Assembly: GCF_963678635.1 (NCBI RefSeq)
Contig: NC_087071.1
Location: 42,854,153 to 42,918,152 of the forward strand
DNA length: 64,000 nt
Direction: 5' to 3'
DNA from: Symsagittifera roscoffensis
Lineage: Eukaryota; Xenacoelomorpha; Acoela; Convolutidae
This document shows positions 33,069-43,456 of this stretch, in pieces (the first letter of the stretch is position 1; every line of letters starts with the position of its first letter). Made by a program: the position numbers and the translations under genes. The notes under the pieces were generated by a model that did no database searches, was not told the origin of the DNA, and worked only from the letters and a program-made list of their open reading frames with translations.

Positions 33069-34829
33069 ATGAAGAGCGCTACCAATCCTCAGATCAAATT
33101 GGGACTGGTCTTGGAAGAAGAGGTGACTGCACCTTCCGTACCAAAATCCGACAAAAGAGTGGAGTTTGGATTGGGATTCTCAGATGAATTACTGAGAAGG
33201 AGCTTGATGGTAGTGTGGGAAATGATGAGGCCATCATGGTGTCTTAGTCCCAACGCTGATTCGATATTACGGGCGACACAAGGCGGGCAGAGGGAGGTGA
33301 ATGCAGACTGTAACCTGCGTGACCTGAACATCATATATAATGTGATGATAACGGCCTCTAGGAGCAACGGGGAAGATAAAGTCGAGTTGCCTGGCTGGGG
33401 ACCAGAAGACTGGGTCAAACCTGGTAGCTGTCTGGCGGAAGTCTGTGGACTGGAAGGTCACGTCTGTGGAGGTCTGGACTGTGTGAAGACCCTAGAGAGA
33501 CAACACAAGCAATTGACGATATTGTTTGGGAATGTCGTGATGAAAGCAAGGACGGAAACGGAACAGATCGCAGATTGCCATGGAGGAACCGAGGTGAATC
33601 TAGTGACTGCACTAGGATTCTACAGCGTGTTTAGTTCTTTAGAGTCACTATTGAATCTAGAACAGAAACATGAGATGGTCACAGCCATCAGTGTAGAAGT
33701 ATTCCCAGGAGTTCTGCAAACCGAGCAGAAACACATAGGAAAATGGAGGGAAGCGATCGAGGCGGAAATGAACATCAGACACAGTGAGACTTTTTGTAGA
33801 CCATCAGGAGCACGATATTTGGTGGGCTGTACATTGGCTCCAATGTGCAAGACTAGATACCCTGTGCATTTCGTAGCTGTGGATGTAAAGAGTACGAGAA
33901 CGATCGTGGATCAAGCCTTCTCAGTGCCAAAGTGTGTGAGACTAACGAGAATGTCCGAAAAATCTTACGAGTTGCTATGTAAGATGTTCTCAGCAGTTCC
34001 AGAGAGAACAAAGGAGGAGTTGGAATCGATACTGGGAAGGAAGTTCATGGGATACGTGAGTGGGAACTTCAGCGACTTTGAAAGACAGAAACAGAGAGGA
34101 TCAACTGTTACAGATTACACTACAGTAGAGGAGAATGATGAAGTCCACCGAGTGATGATGGAAGTGGAACCATTACTGGAAGCTTCGGGAAAACGCAATT
34201 GGAGGAGCATCATGTTGAAACATGACGAGTTTCCCTGCCACTGCTTGCTGCAGACTTGGTGGTATCCCAAGCGTAGTAATCTGGTGTTGATCTGGGACCC
34301 TGGAGAGCTGATCTCCATGGTTTTACCAGACTCATCACAGCCCATAACAATAGTGATAGTGGGAGTTATGATGGCGATACGATAGCTGGAAGCTCACGTA
34401 AGAGAGAACAATAGACAGGAAGCGCCAACGAGAGAACAGTTGCGGAAATTGGATTGTCTGAAAGATTTAAATCTTTTTGAGACAATGTGCAAGATTCTAA
34501 ACATTCCGATGGAAGTGAAGAAGATATGGGCAAGAAGACGATCGATGCCATGGTTCAGAGCTAACAAGACTGCATGGTTGTACGAATATGCTAAGAAGCA
34601 TATGTCGAAGCACGGCAGAGTGTACAGTGAATATCAGCTGGACATTGGAGCAGGAGCTTTCAAGCGAGCTTTCGTGACTCATCGGAATGCAGTGACCACC
34701 GCTATGAAAAGGATTTCCAGGACAAGTGAACGTAGTGGAAAGGAGAAGGAAGAGATGTTGAAGGAAGATTTGGAGAGAAACGTGACGTTGTGTCTCCCAC
34801 AACAGCTTCTGCCGAAACAGAGAATCTAA
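33069..34829 (+). pseudogene. Accessory ORF G: large unrecognised protein
   Basis: The ATG at 33069 opens a 438-codon frame to a TAG at 34383-34385. The same frame continues open to 34829, so the full protein was about 586 residues. A one-base shift then adds VDPLPCCKQRVEEQKCW up to 34984. Visible features are a Cys-containing AEVCGLEGHVCGGLDC block (about 33440-33485), a mixed alpha/beta middle part (ARYLVGCTLAPMCKTRYP, then FVAVDVKSTRTIVDQAF), and a Lys/Arg-rich helical C-terminus with WARRRSMPWFRANKTAW near 34527. No signal peptide or membrane segment. I do not recognise the family. Confidence 0.6.
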
Positions 34830-34984
34830 CGTGGATCCCCTACCTTGTTGCAAGCAGAGGGTAGAGGAGCAGAAGTGTTGGAGGACTGCTTCCAACAGCG
34901 TCAGGATAGCTAACGATGTGTTGCAAGACACAGAAACTGAAAGTGCAGAGTCATTATCACAGGAGGAAGAGATGGAACATTGAC

Positions 34985-35810
34985 GAATGGTCGAAAGAAC
35001 AAGATGCAAGAAGAAGGAAACCTAGAAGAATTTAGAAGTTTTAGAAATTCTAAACGAAGAAAAAAGAAGAAAGAAAAGGAGTGACGAAGAAAAAGAAACA
35101 AAAACTCAGAAATGTTTTATGTGTGTGAAAAAACTCAAGTGAGAAATCAAGCAACCAAGTTGAAATTGAAAACTGAAACATTTAGTTGATCTTTGAACAT
35201 TAAAGAATTTGTTGCAATTATAAACTTGAATTTTGATTTTAGTTAGTGGCTTTAGAGACACTTACTTACTATTTATTTAGAAAGGCTTAAGTGAAAGAGT
35301 ATATTTAAATATTCCAGCCTGCATGACTTTTTTTTTAATCAACTAGGAGAATTGATCACTTTGTGGTGATATGAAAGGTAATCTCTCGAAGATGGAGATT
35401 GTTTCATTGTTCTTTCTAACCACAGAGTTTCTTAGTTTTAATATTCAGGACAATAACCAGCAAGATTTCCGAAGGGAAGGAGCATAGACGGATAATTTTA
35501 GCTTGTTGGTTGGCAGGACTGTCCTACAAACCAACATCTTTTAAAAATGTAGGAGAAGAAATTTTTAGTCAGAACATTGACATTGGAAGTCAGAAAAGAT
35601 GTTTTTTATCTTGGGTCATATCCTCAATGTGCAGATTAATGAAAGAATTTGAAGGCCATAGTGATGTAGTATGATGCCATGTGTATTCTGCAGTGAGTTG
35701 ATGTTGATGTGACGCGGATAAAAGTGATTTCGTGCATTTTGTAAATTCTGTTCGATGACACTGTACCTATTTTACGAACATTGCGAGATTCAATGAGGAC
35801 CTTAACCGGA
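34985..35810 (+). other. 3' untranslated region of the giant element
   Basis: No coding frame. The segment becomes AT-rich and leads to the polypurine tract and 3' LTR. An A/G-rich stretch lies at 35040-35095. No repeats comparable with the 5' leader were seen. Confidence 0.5.
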
Positions 35811-35824
35811 CTGTCCGGGGAGTG
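35811..35824 (+). promoter_or_regulatory. Polypurine tract region at the 3' LTR
   Basis: CTGTCCGGGGAGTG abuts the 3' LTR start (TGTGACATTCG at 35825). The CGGGGAG purine run is short but sits exactly where plus-strand DNA synthesis is primed in LTR elements. The core TGTCCGGGGAG recurs four times in pol (22994, 23060, 23126 and 25404). Confidence 0.65.
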
Positions 35825-36755
35825 TGTGACATTCGAACAGAATGGACCAAAATGCAGACGCAGCAATTTCGTGTTTTTAGCAGCGAACCTTCCGAATTGG
35901 CGATTTTTAAGGAATAAGAGCGTTATTCGAACGATTGGACAAACCGGGAAGGCTGAAGGATTTGGAAATTCCTAAATTTTAAAAATTCAAATTGATGACG
36001 TAACAATTCTATGAAACGTCAAAAACGGCCATTTTAGAAAGAAAACCGGAGAAAAACACAACAACATCAACAACATTAGTTGCGATAGCGATAACAACGA
36101 GAATTGTGATTGAGAAACAACAACGAATTGCAGAAGTAGCAGAGAACGTTCCGAGTTGCAACTATTGTGTCCCTACAATAGTTGCAAGGCCGTTGCGAAC
36201 AACGGTGAAGGGTGGAAGGCAGCCTTCCGGAAGAAAGATAAGAGTCTTATTACCCCGGATTCGAGAATCCGGAGGGGTCTCGGGACTGGAACTTTTATTA
36301 TCTTACATAAACTTTTAACTTTCCCATTATGTCCTGAATTGAATTGAATTGACATCTGAATTCATTCTGCTAAGATGAGAAGCTAGGAGTTGGGGGAAAG
36401 GGTTGATCCATCTTCGATGGAGATGATGATTTTTATCTACTGAACAAAAACAATCATAATTTAATAAATAATAGTAGCCCTGATTTTAGGAGTGACCTCG
36501 CGGTCTGGGGATACTGAGACCCAGCCATGAGCTCACTATTTCTGCATGTAATCTAGTTAATTTGAGTGTTTTGACCGAAGCCGAAAGCAGTAACGTTTTT
36601 GTCGACCCGATTTTCCCGATGTTAGAAAGACCACCGAAAGTACTGGCTCGGTAGAGACGGTGAGAAGCATGTAGAGCTCTGTTCAGACGTTAGCCAGTCG
36701 TCTTAGAACCTAGCTTTTTTTTCCGTCGATATGTATCTTCCGGGCGGATGTTACA
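35825..36755 (+). repeat. 3' LTR of the giant element (931 bp)
   Basis: Direct repeat of 12780-13692, with about 35 substitutions and two 9-bp insertions (near 36062 and 36612) by eye. It ends CGGATGTTACA. An AATAAA is at 36463-36468. Both LTR hairpins are conserved (about 36210-36278). Confidence 0.93.
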
Positions 36756-37480
36756 CTTAAATCGCAACACATTCTTATCTGAAATAAAGCGAAGTCTCGA
36801 TTCAATCAACATCGATCAAGTAACCCTTCGCAACAACCTCCTATCCGCAGTAAAGTGAAGTCTCGGTTCGTTCGGCATCATTCAAGTAATGCAACCAACA
36901 ATTACACGGAGTGGAGTGGCTGCAATTGTGCCTTCTTACAAGTGATGCCCTACGTCAATGACACGGCATCATTCAAATTAAGTGAGTCTCGGTTTGTTCG
37001 GCATCAATCAAGTAACAATATAATTAAAGATGCTTTTTTCTATGTCTGGTATTCCTTCCACACTTGAGCCAGATGATCGCAGGTCAGACCGAATCACAAT
37101 CCCATCATCAGATGTAAACCATCACCACCAGAGGTAAGCCGCTCACTTGGAACTATTTGTGTGTGAATAGGTTGGCAGCCCCAAAGTCAGAACTGGCAGG
37201 CTTCGAAGGCACAAACGTCTCAGTTGAAGCAGAAAACAAGAGAAGGAATCCTTAACGGGCCATCCGAACTCCCTAATCTTTCAAACTAGACGTTGAAAGT
37301 CTAAGAGGAATAGCGGAATCCAGTTTTGTGTTCCTCGGAGCGCTGAGAAAGATAATCATTTAAAAAAACGGAGAAAAAAGAGCCACGATATTTTTCAAAC
37401 AACGGCCAGGATTTTTTTCTTCAATGTGGAAGTGCTGCTTGCATTTTGGAGGCAATAAAGAGTTCAAAACATTGAACACA
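36756..37480 (+). pseudogene. Decayed reverse transcriptase gene, left copy, 3' part
   Basis: This resumes the gene cut at 12779. From about 37120 it aligns, inverted, with 41165-41480: blocks CCAGAGGTAAG, GGTTGGCAGCC, ACTGGCAGGCTT and GATAATCATT are shared. Near 37414-37460 it encodes FFLQCGSAACILEAIKSSK, the C-terminal signature that reads FLLQRGNAACILEAI in the right copy. The first 300 bases hold a three-copy repeat (GAAGTCTCGGTTCGTTCGGC-type) at about 36790, 36856 and 36984. Confidence 0.6.
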
Positions 37481-37489
37481 TCGATTAGG

Positions 37490-38570
37490 TAAGAATTGTA
37501 AGTTAAACAAACGTTTTTGCACAATTTTAGTGCATCTTCAGGTTTTGCAATCTAACTAATATGTACAGAAAGATCAAAAATCATTCAAAAAGTGTCGTAC
37601 ACATTATTCATAAAAGTATTATATCAAATTGTTACATAATTACTTTTATGCAATCAAATTTTAAATATCCTCACGAATTTATTCTGATAGTTTGTTACTT
37701 TTTCCAGTTTCTTTATTCCAAACTTTCGTTTTGTTTTTTATTGTCTTGCTAACATGCCAAGGTTTTTAAAATAATCTGATATTTAGGCAATTTTTTTTGA
37801 TTTTGGAACTGTAGCTTCAATGTTAGCTCCCTGCTTCTGATCTCTTTGCGTGTGTTTAGGTCTGGCTTCTCTTTCCAAACATGCAGCGCTTCTAACGCCA
37901 ATAAATAATTATTCTGACTGGCCTGGTCAATGGTCTCTCAACTTAGTTCTGAACTCAAACCATTGTCTCCGCACTCTTTCGGACGTTACCCGACAAAAGG
38001 ATCCGCTTTTCGGTGCTACTCAAACCTAGTGGTAAGATGTCTGACCGTTTGGCCGACAAAGATGGATTTGCATTCACTGCATTCTAATTTGTATACCGCT
38101 CTGGATTTTTGCTCCCACGAAAACACCGATTTCAACGACGTTAAACATGGTTTTAGTTTCCTCGTTGTAAACACTTTTTGCAAGGCGGCGATATTCCGCA
38201 ATTTCTTGGCAACATTCTCAGTGTGGTTACCTCGATATTGAATAATCAGCATGGGTCGTAGTTCCTTATTGCTCGTAGAGGCCATCTGGTCATTCTTGCT
38301 CCTGATGTTATCATTCTCCCCTATGATCTTTTTGAGGGCAACAGACGGAACCCGAGACGACGAGTCATCTGGATACTCGTTGTCTGACTAATGTTTACGA
38401 TTGATTTTCACTGCCTTGTCAAAGCTTTCCCAGGTAGACGTACTACGGAAGAAACGCTGAATAGTTCCTTTGTTTAGACTTTGTTCTATGAAAGGGGGCA
38501 CAACTTCTAAAATTAAGGATGAATACCTGTATCATAATGTTTTTGTTACCACGCACAACTCACTCTAATT
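37490..38570 (-). pseudogene. 5'-truncated Penelope-like element, minus copy
   Basis: The minus strand at 38285-38016 reads LIIQYRGNHTENVAKKLRNI and then SRAVYKLECSECKSIFVGQT, the RT C-terminus and the GIY-YIG endonuclease start. After a frame break the GIY-YIG region continues to about 37870. Aligned by eye with the plus copy, it begins around the counterpart of 40120 and so lacks the RT core. Its 5' cut end lies at about 38570, against the start of the plus copy, giving a 5'-to-5' pair. The 3' end carries the hairpin motif at 37518-37541. Confidence 0.8.
37495..37550 (-). ncRNA. Hammerhead-like motif at PLE 3' end (left copy)
   Basis: On the minus strand CTGAAGA (37541-37535) fits the hammerhead box CUGANGA. 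It is followed by a perfect 5-bp hairpin TGCAC/GTGCA (37534-37518), then an A run and ACGTTTGTT. PLEs are known to carry hammerhead ribozymes near their ends. Here the G of the GAAA box is missing and stem I has a mismatch, so cleavage is doubtful. Confidence 0.35.
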
Positions 38571-38585
38571 AAACTTCTCAAAACA

Positions 38586-40210
38586 GTGAAAAACAAAGCT
38601 ATGACTAACGCGAAGAACATCACAAGCAAACCAGATAAGGCAAGATGTGAGGTACAAAGAGAGGTAAATGAGGAACTATGGCCTTTGGTGGCTAGATACT
38701 CAACACTCAGGGAAACGAAGACAACCTCAGCGATAAAAGAAACACATCAAAAGAAGCTGAAAAAATTGGCTGAAAGGCAGGATTGTCCATTAGGTCGGAG
38801 AAGTGAGAGATCAGTGTTAACTATCGATGACATCGAGTTACCACATTGGATTCAACATTTATTGTCATTGGGAACAAAACATCCGGTCAGCTATAAAGTC
38901 AAAGAGACATATTTTCTTGCTGATATCGACAGCTTCCTCTCAGATATCAAACATCGGAAAGTCCCCGGGGAAGCTCTTTGTGAGATTGAGGCCACAAAAG
39001 ACTACAGTAGACTGGTGAAACAGACACCACCGGACAGGGTCGTAGAAAAGGCGAGAAAAATTCTCAAGGGCAACGGGATAGTGGCAGTTCTTTTTAACAA
39101 AGGGATTGGTTTCTGTGTGATGAGGAAAACAACCTATATATCAAAACCTGTGGGGCTGCTTGATCCGAAGCAATCCAATGAAAAGAGAGCAGTGACTGAC
39201 CCAATAGTAGTGAAGATTGGGAAAAAAATCAATTAAGAACTATTGGCCATGAAAAAAAAGAGGAAACCAGTGAAAATCTCTACAATAAGTCAAGGTCAAC
39301 AGGCCGACAACCCGCCAGACTTTACAGTTGGGCCAAAGTACGTTAAAATGACACACCACTGAGACCAGTCCTATCACTCCCTGGTAGCTCAAATGATAAA
39401 GTGAACAGAACCCTGACAAAAGTTGTTGAGGGTTTTGAAGGTTCCAATATTGAAACAAACTCATTGGGTGCCAGTAGAATCTTTGAAAGAAAGTACTAAC
39501 TTGGAGTCGGATGAGAACAAAAAATCTCTTGATGTTAAAAAAAATTGTACACAAACGTCCCACTCAAAGAGACAACTGATATAGCGGTTAGAAAATTAAA
39601 TGAGCAGGGAAAACCACCTGCAATGGGAAGATTTTAAATAATGGCCATCAGCCAGCTGCATTTTGAATGCATTAAAAATTGGTTTGTTCAAAGTGATGGT
39701 TTGTCAATGGGCGCCTCTCTGGCCCTAATTTTAGCAAATAATTGTTTTAAAAAAATGTGCCCCCAATGCAACAAAAAAAATTACCTACAGGTCAAAAAGG
39801 GTAGTGCGAGGGATGCATCAACTGGTATCACGTTAAATGCGGAGATATAAAAGACGCTGATTACCAAAACATAGCTGAAATAGTGTGGTATTGTAAGCGA
39901 TGCATTCCAAGGCAAGAAAAGAAGGCAGAACCTGAAGGTCGGAAATTTTTCCTCCGCTACGTGGATGATATAAGGAGAACGGTCAAGTTTAACCCTGAGA
40001 AAGTACTTCAAGCTTCCAATGGAAGTCATCCTCACTTACAGTTCACAATTGAAACACCAAATGCCTCGGGGTATCTTGCTTTGCTAGATTTAGAAGTAAA
40101 CATCGATAAAGACAGGAGAGTGAGCCATGGATTGTATCAAAAACCAACTGATACAGTTACCAACCTTAATTTTAGAAGTTTTGCCCCCTTTCGCTATAAA
40201 AAAAGTAGTT
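38586..40210 (+). pseudogene. PLE reverse transcriptase
   Basis: The first open frame, 216 codons, has LLSLGTKHPVSYKVKETYFL, then GEALCEIEATKDYSRLVKQT and DRVVEKARKILKGNGIVAVL, a segment that is highly conserved in PLE RTs. GLSMGASLALILANNCF (about 39700-39750) is RT motif B, and FLRYVDDIRRTVKF (about 39950-39990) is motif C with both catalytic Asp present (39964-39969). DLEVNIDKDRRVSHGLYQKP (about 40088-40147) is the following block. RTs of this group prime at DNA breaks or telomere ends. Several lesions break the frame. Confidence 0.88.
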
Positions 40211-40544
40211 GAAGGAACTTTTCACCGTTTCTTCCGGAGTACTTCCACCTGGGAAAGTTTTGATAGGGCAATGAAAGTCAATCGTAAGCAGTGGTCAGAC
40301 AAACAGTATCCAGATCACTGGTCGTTTCGGGTGTCGTCTCGTTCCCTCAAAAAAATCATAGGGGAGAGTATTAACAACCGGAGCAGGGTTGACAACCAGA
40401 TATCTTCTACTAGCACTAACAAATTACCACCAATGCTGATTATTCAATATCGAGGTAACCACACTAAGAATTTTGTGAGGAAAGTGCGGAATATTGCCGC
40501 CGCGCAAATATTGCTTACGACGAGGAAAATAAAAACTTGTTAGC

Positions 40545-40867
40545 CGTCATTGAGATCAACTTTTTCGTGTGAGCTAAAGTCCAGAGTGGTATACAAGTTA
40601 GAATGTAATGAACGCAAATCCATTTTTGTCGGCCAAATTGTCAGACATCTTACAACTAGGGTTAAGGAGCACCGAAAAGCGGATTCTCCTGTCGGGCAAT
40701 ATCTGAAAGAGTGTGGAGGCGATAGTTTGAGCTCAGAATTAAGTTGGAAGATCATTGACCAGGCCAATAGCAATCATAAGTTTTTAACGTTAGAAGCGCT
40801 GCATATTTTTAAAGAGAAGCCAGGACTCAACGCACGCGACGAGATTAGAAGTAGCGAGCTAACATAG
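40545..40867 (+). pseudogene. PLE GIY-YIG endonuclease domain
   Basis: Translation at 40550-40867 gives SRVVYKLECNERKSIFVGQI, then RHLTTRVKEHRKADSPVGQY and FLTLEALHIFKEKPGLNARD. The VYKLEC...FVGQ pair stands for the GIY...YIG strands. The conserved Arg (TTRVKEH) and Glu (LTLEAL) are kept. One Cys of the PLE-specific Cys pair has become Arg (ECNER). The domain would nick DNA for target-primed insertion. It is split from the RT by a stop near 40543. Confidence 0.85.
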
Positions 40868-41067
40868 AAGCTATAAATCCAATACCGAAAAACGAAAAGC
40901 TTGGGATACAGAAAATAGGAAAAATAACAAACTCTCAGAATAAGTTTGGCGGGATATTTAAAATTTGATTGCATAAAAGAAATTATGTAACAATTGATGT
41001 TTTACACTCATGAATAAAATGTTCGACTCTTTTTATATTTTTTGACCATTCTGTACATTTTAGTTAG

Positions 41068-41125
41068 AATTGTAAACCTGAAGAAGCTCCAAAATTGTGC
41101 GGAAATGTTTGTTTAATTTACCGTT
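41068..41125 (+). ncRNA. Hammerhead-like motif at PLE 3' end (right copy)
   Basis: CTGAAGA (41078-41084) fits CUGANGA, and GGAAA (41101-41105) supplies the GAAA-type box. GTAAA (41072-41076) can pair with TTTAC (41117-41121) as a short outer stem. ATGTTTGT between them could form the minimal stem III seen in PLE hammerheads. The hairpin between the two boxes is degraded in this copy (TGCAC/GTGCA in the left copy). The call rests on two independent partial copies. Confidence 0.4.
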
Positions 41126-41139
41126 TTAACGTAATCGAT

Positions 41140-43456
41140 GTGTTTAATGTTTCGAACTCTTTATTGCCTCCAAAATGCAAGCAGCGTTTCCACGTTGAAG
41201 CAAAAAAACCTGGCCGGTTGTTTGAGAAATATCGTGCCTCTTTTTCTCCGTTCTTTTCAATGATTATCTTTCCCACCGCTCCGAGCAACACAAAACTGGA
41301 TTTCGCTATTCCTCCGTAGTTTTTCAAAGACTAGTTTGGAAGATTAGGGAGTTCGGAAGGTCTCGGTAAGGATTCTTTTCCTTGTTTTCTGCCTAATCTG
41401 AGGCGGTTGCGCCTTCAAAGCCTGCCAGTGCCGAATTCCAGGCTGCCAACCCAATCACCCACGTATAGTCCCATAAGATCGTCTTACCTCTGGTGCTGAT
41501 GGTTTCCTCTGATAATGTGATGGTGATTCCGTCTGGTCGCTGCTGACTAGAGATCCAAGTCGAAGTTCAGGGCTATTCTGAATTGCCTGTTACCACTCTG
41601 CTGAACCCAGAGATGCGCAGCCACTCCATTGATTAATGATTCTTTCATTTGTTCTCAAAAGTTTCTAAACTTGTTTATGAAAAGGTAGAGTCCAATTGGC
41701 TTGCTTCCTCGATGTAAGTGCTGATAGAGAACCATTCGCTTGACTACCCCAAACTGTTAAAGCGGAGTGGAGCAAATCTTCCATGGCATTACTGTTCAGA
41801 ATGCTGGAAACAAGAGACCTGGTAGCCAAAAAAGAAGATATGAAAGCACTAGTAGCCCTTATAATAGGGCTTTGAATTCCGAAGCCGCCTTTATCGGTAG
41901 GAAGGCACATTTGCAGCCACTCTGTGTCATTGACGGTTGCATTCAGAACGACTCCGAGTGCATCAAGCACAGTGTCAGAAATTTGTTGAAGTTCTAAAGT
42001 GAAAGTCGGAGCAGTCCTGAAAGTCGTACATGAATTTTGTATAAAAAAAATGTTTTCCGTAGGAAGAAAGCAACATGTGCAGGCAGAGTGGATAACCGCT
42101 CACACATTATTTTTAAGTAGCTGTGTTTTGAACTGATATCTGTAGCAATTGAATTTGTGCCCAGTGGAGCTCCAAGCAGAATAGTGTTTTCTAATGTTAC
42201 CAGCTTGATGCGAGGAAACTGTTCTTTAAAACGCGTAAAAGACTGCATTTTTGAAATGTTCCAAAAAAATAACTTCACTTTTCTCGTCTTTGAGGCATAG
42301 ACCGATCATTTCAGCGGTATCTTTGATATTGAAACAAGGTCGAGAAATGATATTCTCCAGAAATATTGTCAAGATACCCAACACTAATGAAAAGCTTCTC
42401 CAGCTGGCTTTTATTTTCTGAAGCAAAAGATTGATGCAAAGACAAAACAGCAGCGAAACAATTGGATCTCCTGGCTGAAAGCATTCTTCAGACATGATAA
42501 AATCAGAGCAGCACAGCAAGTAGCTTGACCTGGCGTAACAGTTAACAGAAATTGGCTATAGTTCTGGTAGCTTTTAATCTTCCGCAGTCTTCAGAAAAAT
42601 TGGAGCTGCATTTGCCCCTGCTTCTGCCCCATTGCGGACACCAACACCAAATTGAAGTCAACTCAGCACTGCGGACCAACATTTTGAGCGAGATCGTGAG
42701 GCACACTGTTCAACTAACCTGCGCAAAGTCTCACCAACAGCTATCGGTCTGATTTAACTATCCTTCTTTCTAAATGAGATAATATTACCAGCTGAGAACA
42801 CAGATCTGATGAAATTTGGTGTTCCGCCATCAAGCACATGGTAGCAATTGACGGTAGCATTTCCAGCTTCACTTGCAGCATGAGTTACACAATCTTTGAG
42901 ATGTTGTGGATTGAAACCAGATGGTCCGGCTGCACTTTCCCGTGCAAAACTAGATATGGTGTCTCAATTCTAGAATGTTTCGGACGATGGACCTCAAGAG
43001 TTTCTGGATTGGGTGGCAGAAAAGTAGCGTCTGACGAAGCAATCCTGACTACTCCACTAATATCACCTTCATTGAATTTATTGCAGATTTGCTTACTGTT
43101 TTGAGCTGTATCGATTTATGTCTTACTGCACTGTACGCCTCAGATGGTTGGACTCCATTTGCTTCTTGCAACAAAATTGCCTGTGAGACAACACTTTCGT
43201 CCAATCGTCGCGACGATTGAGAAAGACTTGGTTAAATGTGGTTGGTGTGAAAATTGATATTAATGTTCATTGCCTTACCCACACTGACCTGCATGACCGT
43301 ATTTCATGTAGAGCTGCAGTTTGATATTTCCTACTGCTGCCAACCTCATCTGGTGGGACAGAGTCAGCACAATAATCAAAAATCCGATTTGATTATGATG
43401 ATGGTTGATTCGAATGCCGAGGAGGATGCGATTTACTGATTTTCGATGAACCACCA
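41140..43456 (-). pseudogene. Decayed reverse transcriptase gene, right (inverted) copy
   Basis: Inverted counterpart of 10817-12779 plus 36756-37480, without the giant insertion. On the minus strand: DFIMSEECFQPGDPIVSLLF (about 42510-42450; motif B region), a DTEWLQMCLPTDKGGFGIQS block (about 41925-41870), then ATSAFISSFLATRSLVSSIL, and at the end LLQRGNAACILEAI (about 41205-41165). It has its own stops and frameshifts. The region upstream of about 43100 (shared with 10817-11170) is presumed N-terminal or leader sequence. In this arm the gene runs towards the PLE, tail to tail. Confidence 0.75.

Larger units (their letters stand above)
12780..36755 (+). mobile_element. Giant (~24 kb) Ty3-like LTR retrotransposon with accessory genes
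   Basis: Two direct LTRs (12780-13692 and 35825-36755) bound an internal region with gag, protease, RT, RNase H and integrase in Ty3/gypsy order, followed by a macrodomain and about 9 kb of extra ORFs including an SGNH hydrolase. The insertion splits the RT gene of 10817-12779/36756-37480. A 3-bp CTT flanks both outer ends; a clear 4-6-bp target duplication is not visible. The two LTRs differ by about 35 substitutions and two 9-bp insertions by eye, roughly 4%. The internal region is visibly richer in G+C than the flanks. Numerous stops and frameshifts make it inactive. Confidence 0.88.
38571..41125 (+). mobile_element. Penelope-like element, nearly full length, plus copy
   Basis: It runs from an N-terminal RT extension (38586-39236) through the RT core (about 39560-40120) and the GIY-YIG endonuclease (about 40550-40867) to a non-coding tail ending in a hammerhead-like motif. 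Stops and frameshifts (TAA at 39234-39236; breaks near 39350-39600, 39850, 40210 and 40545) make it inactive. It is paired 5' to 5' with the truncated minus copy, as is frequent for PLEs. Confidence 0.85.

Noticed and set aside
30343-34829. An envelope gene among the accessory ORFs of the giant element
   Set aside because: No signal peptide, no Cys-rich ectodomain, no cleavage site and no membrane anchor could be found in ORFs D to G.
12775-36760. A target-site duplication for the giant element
   Set aside because: Only CTT is shared at the two outer flanks (12777-12779 and 36756-36758), which can occur by chance. No 4-6-bp match was found.
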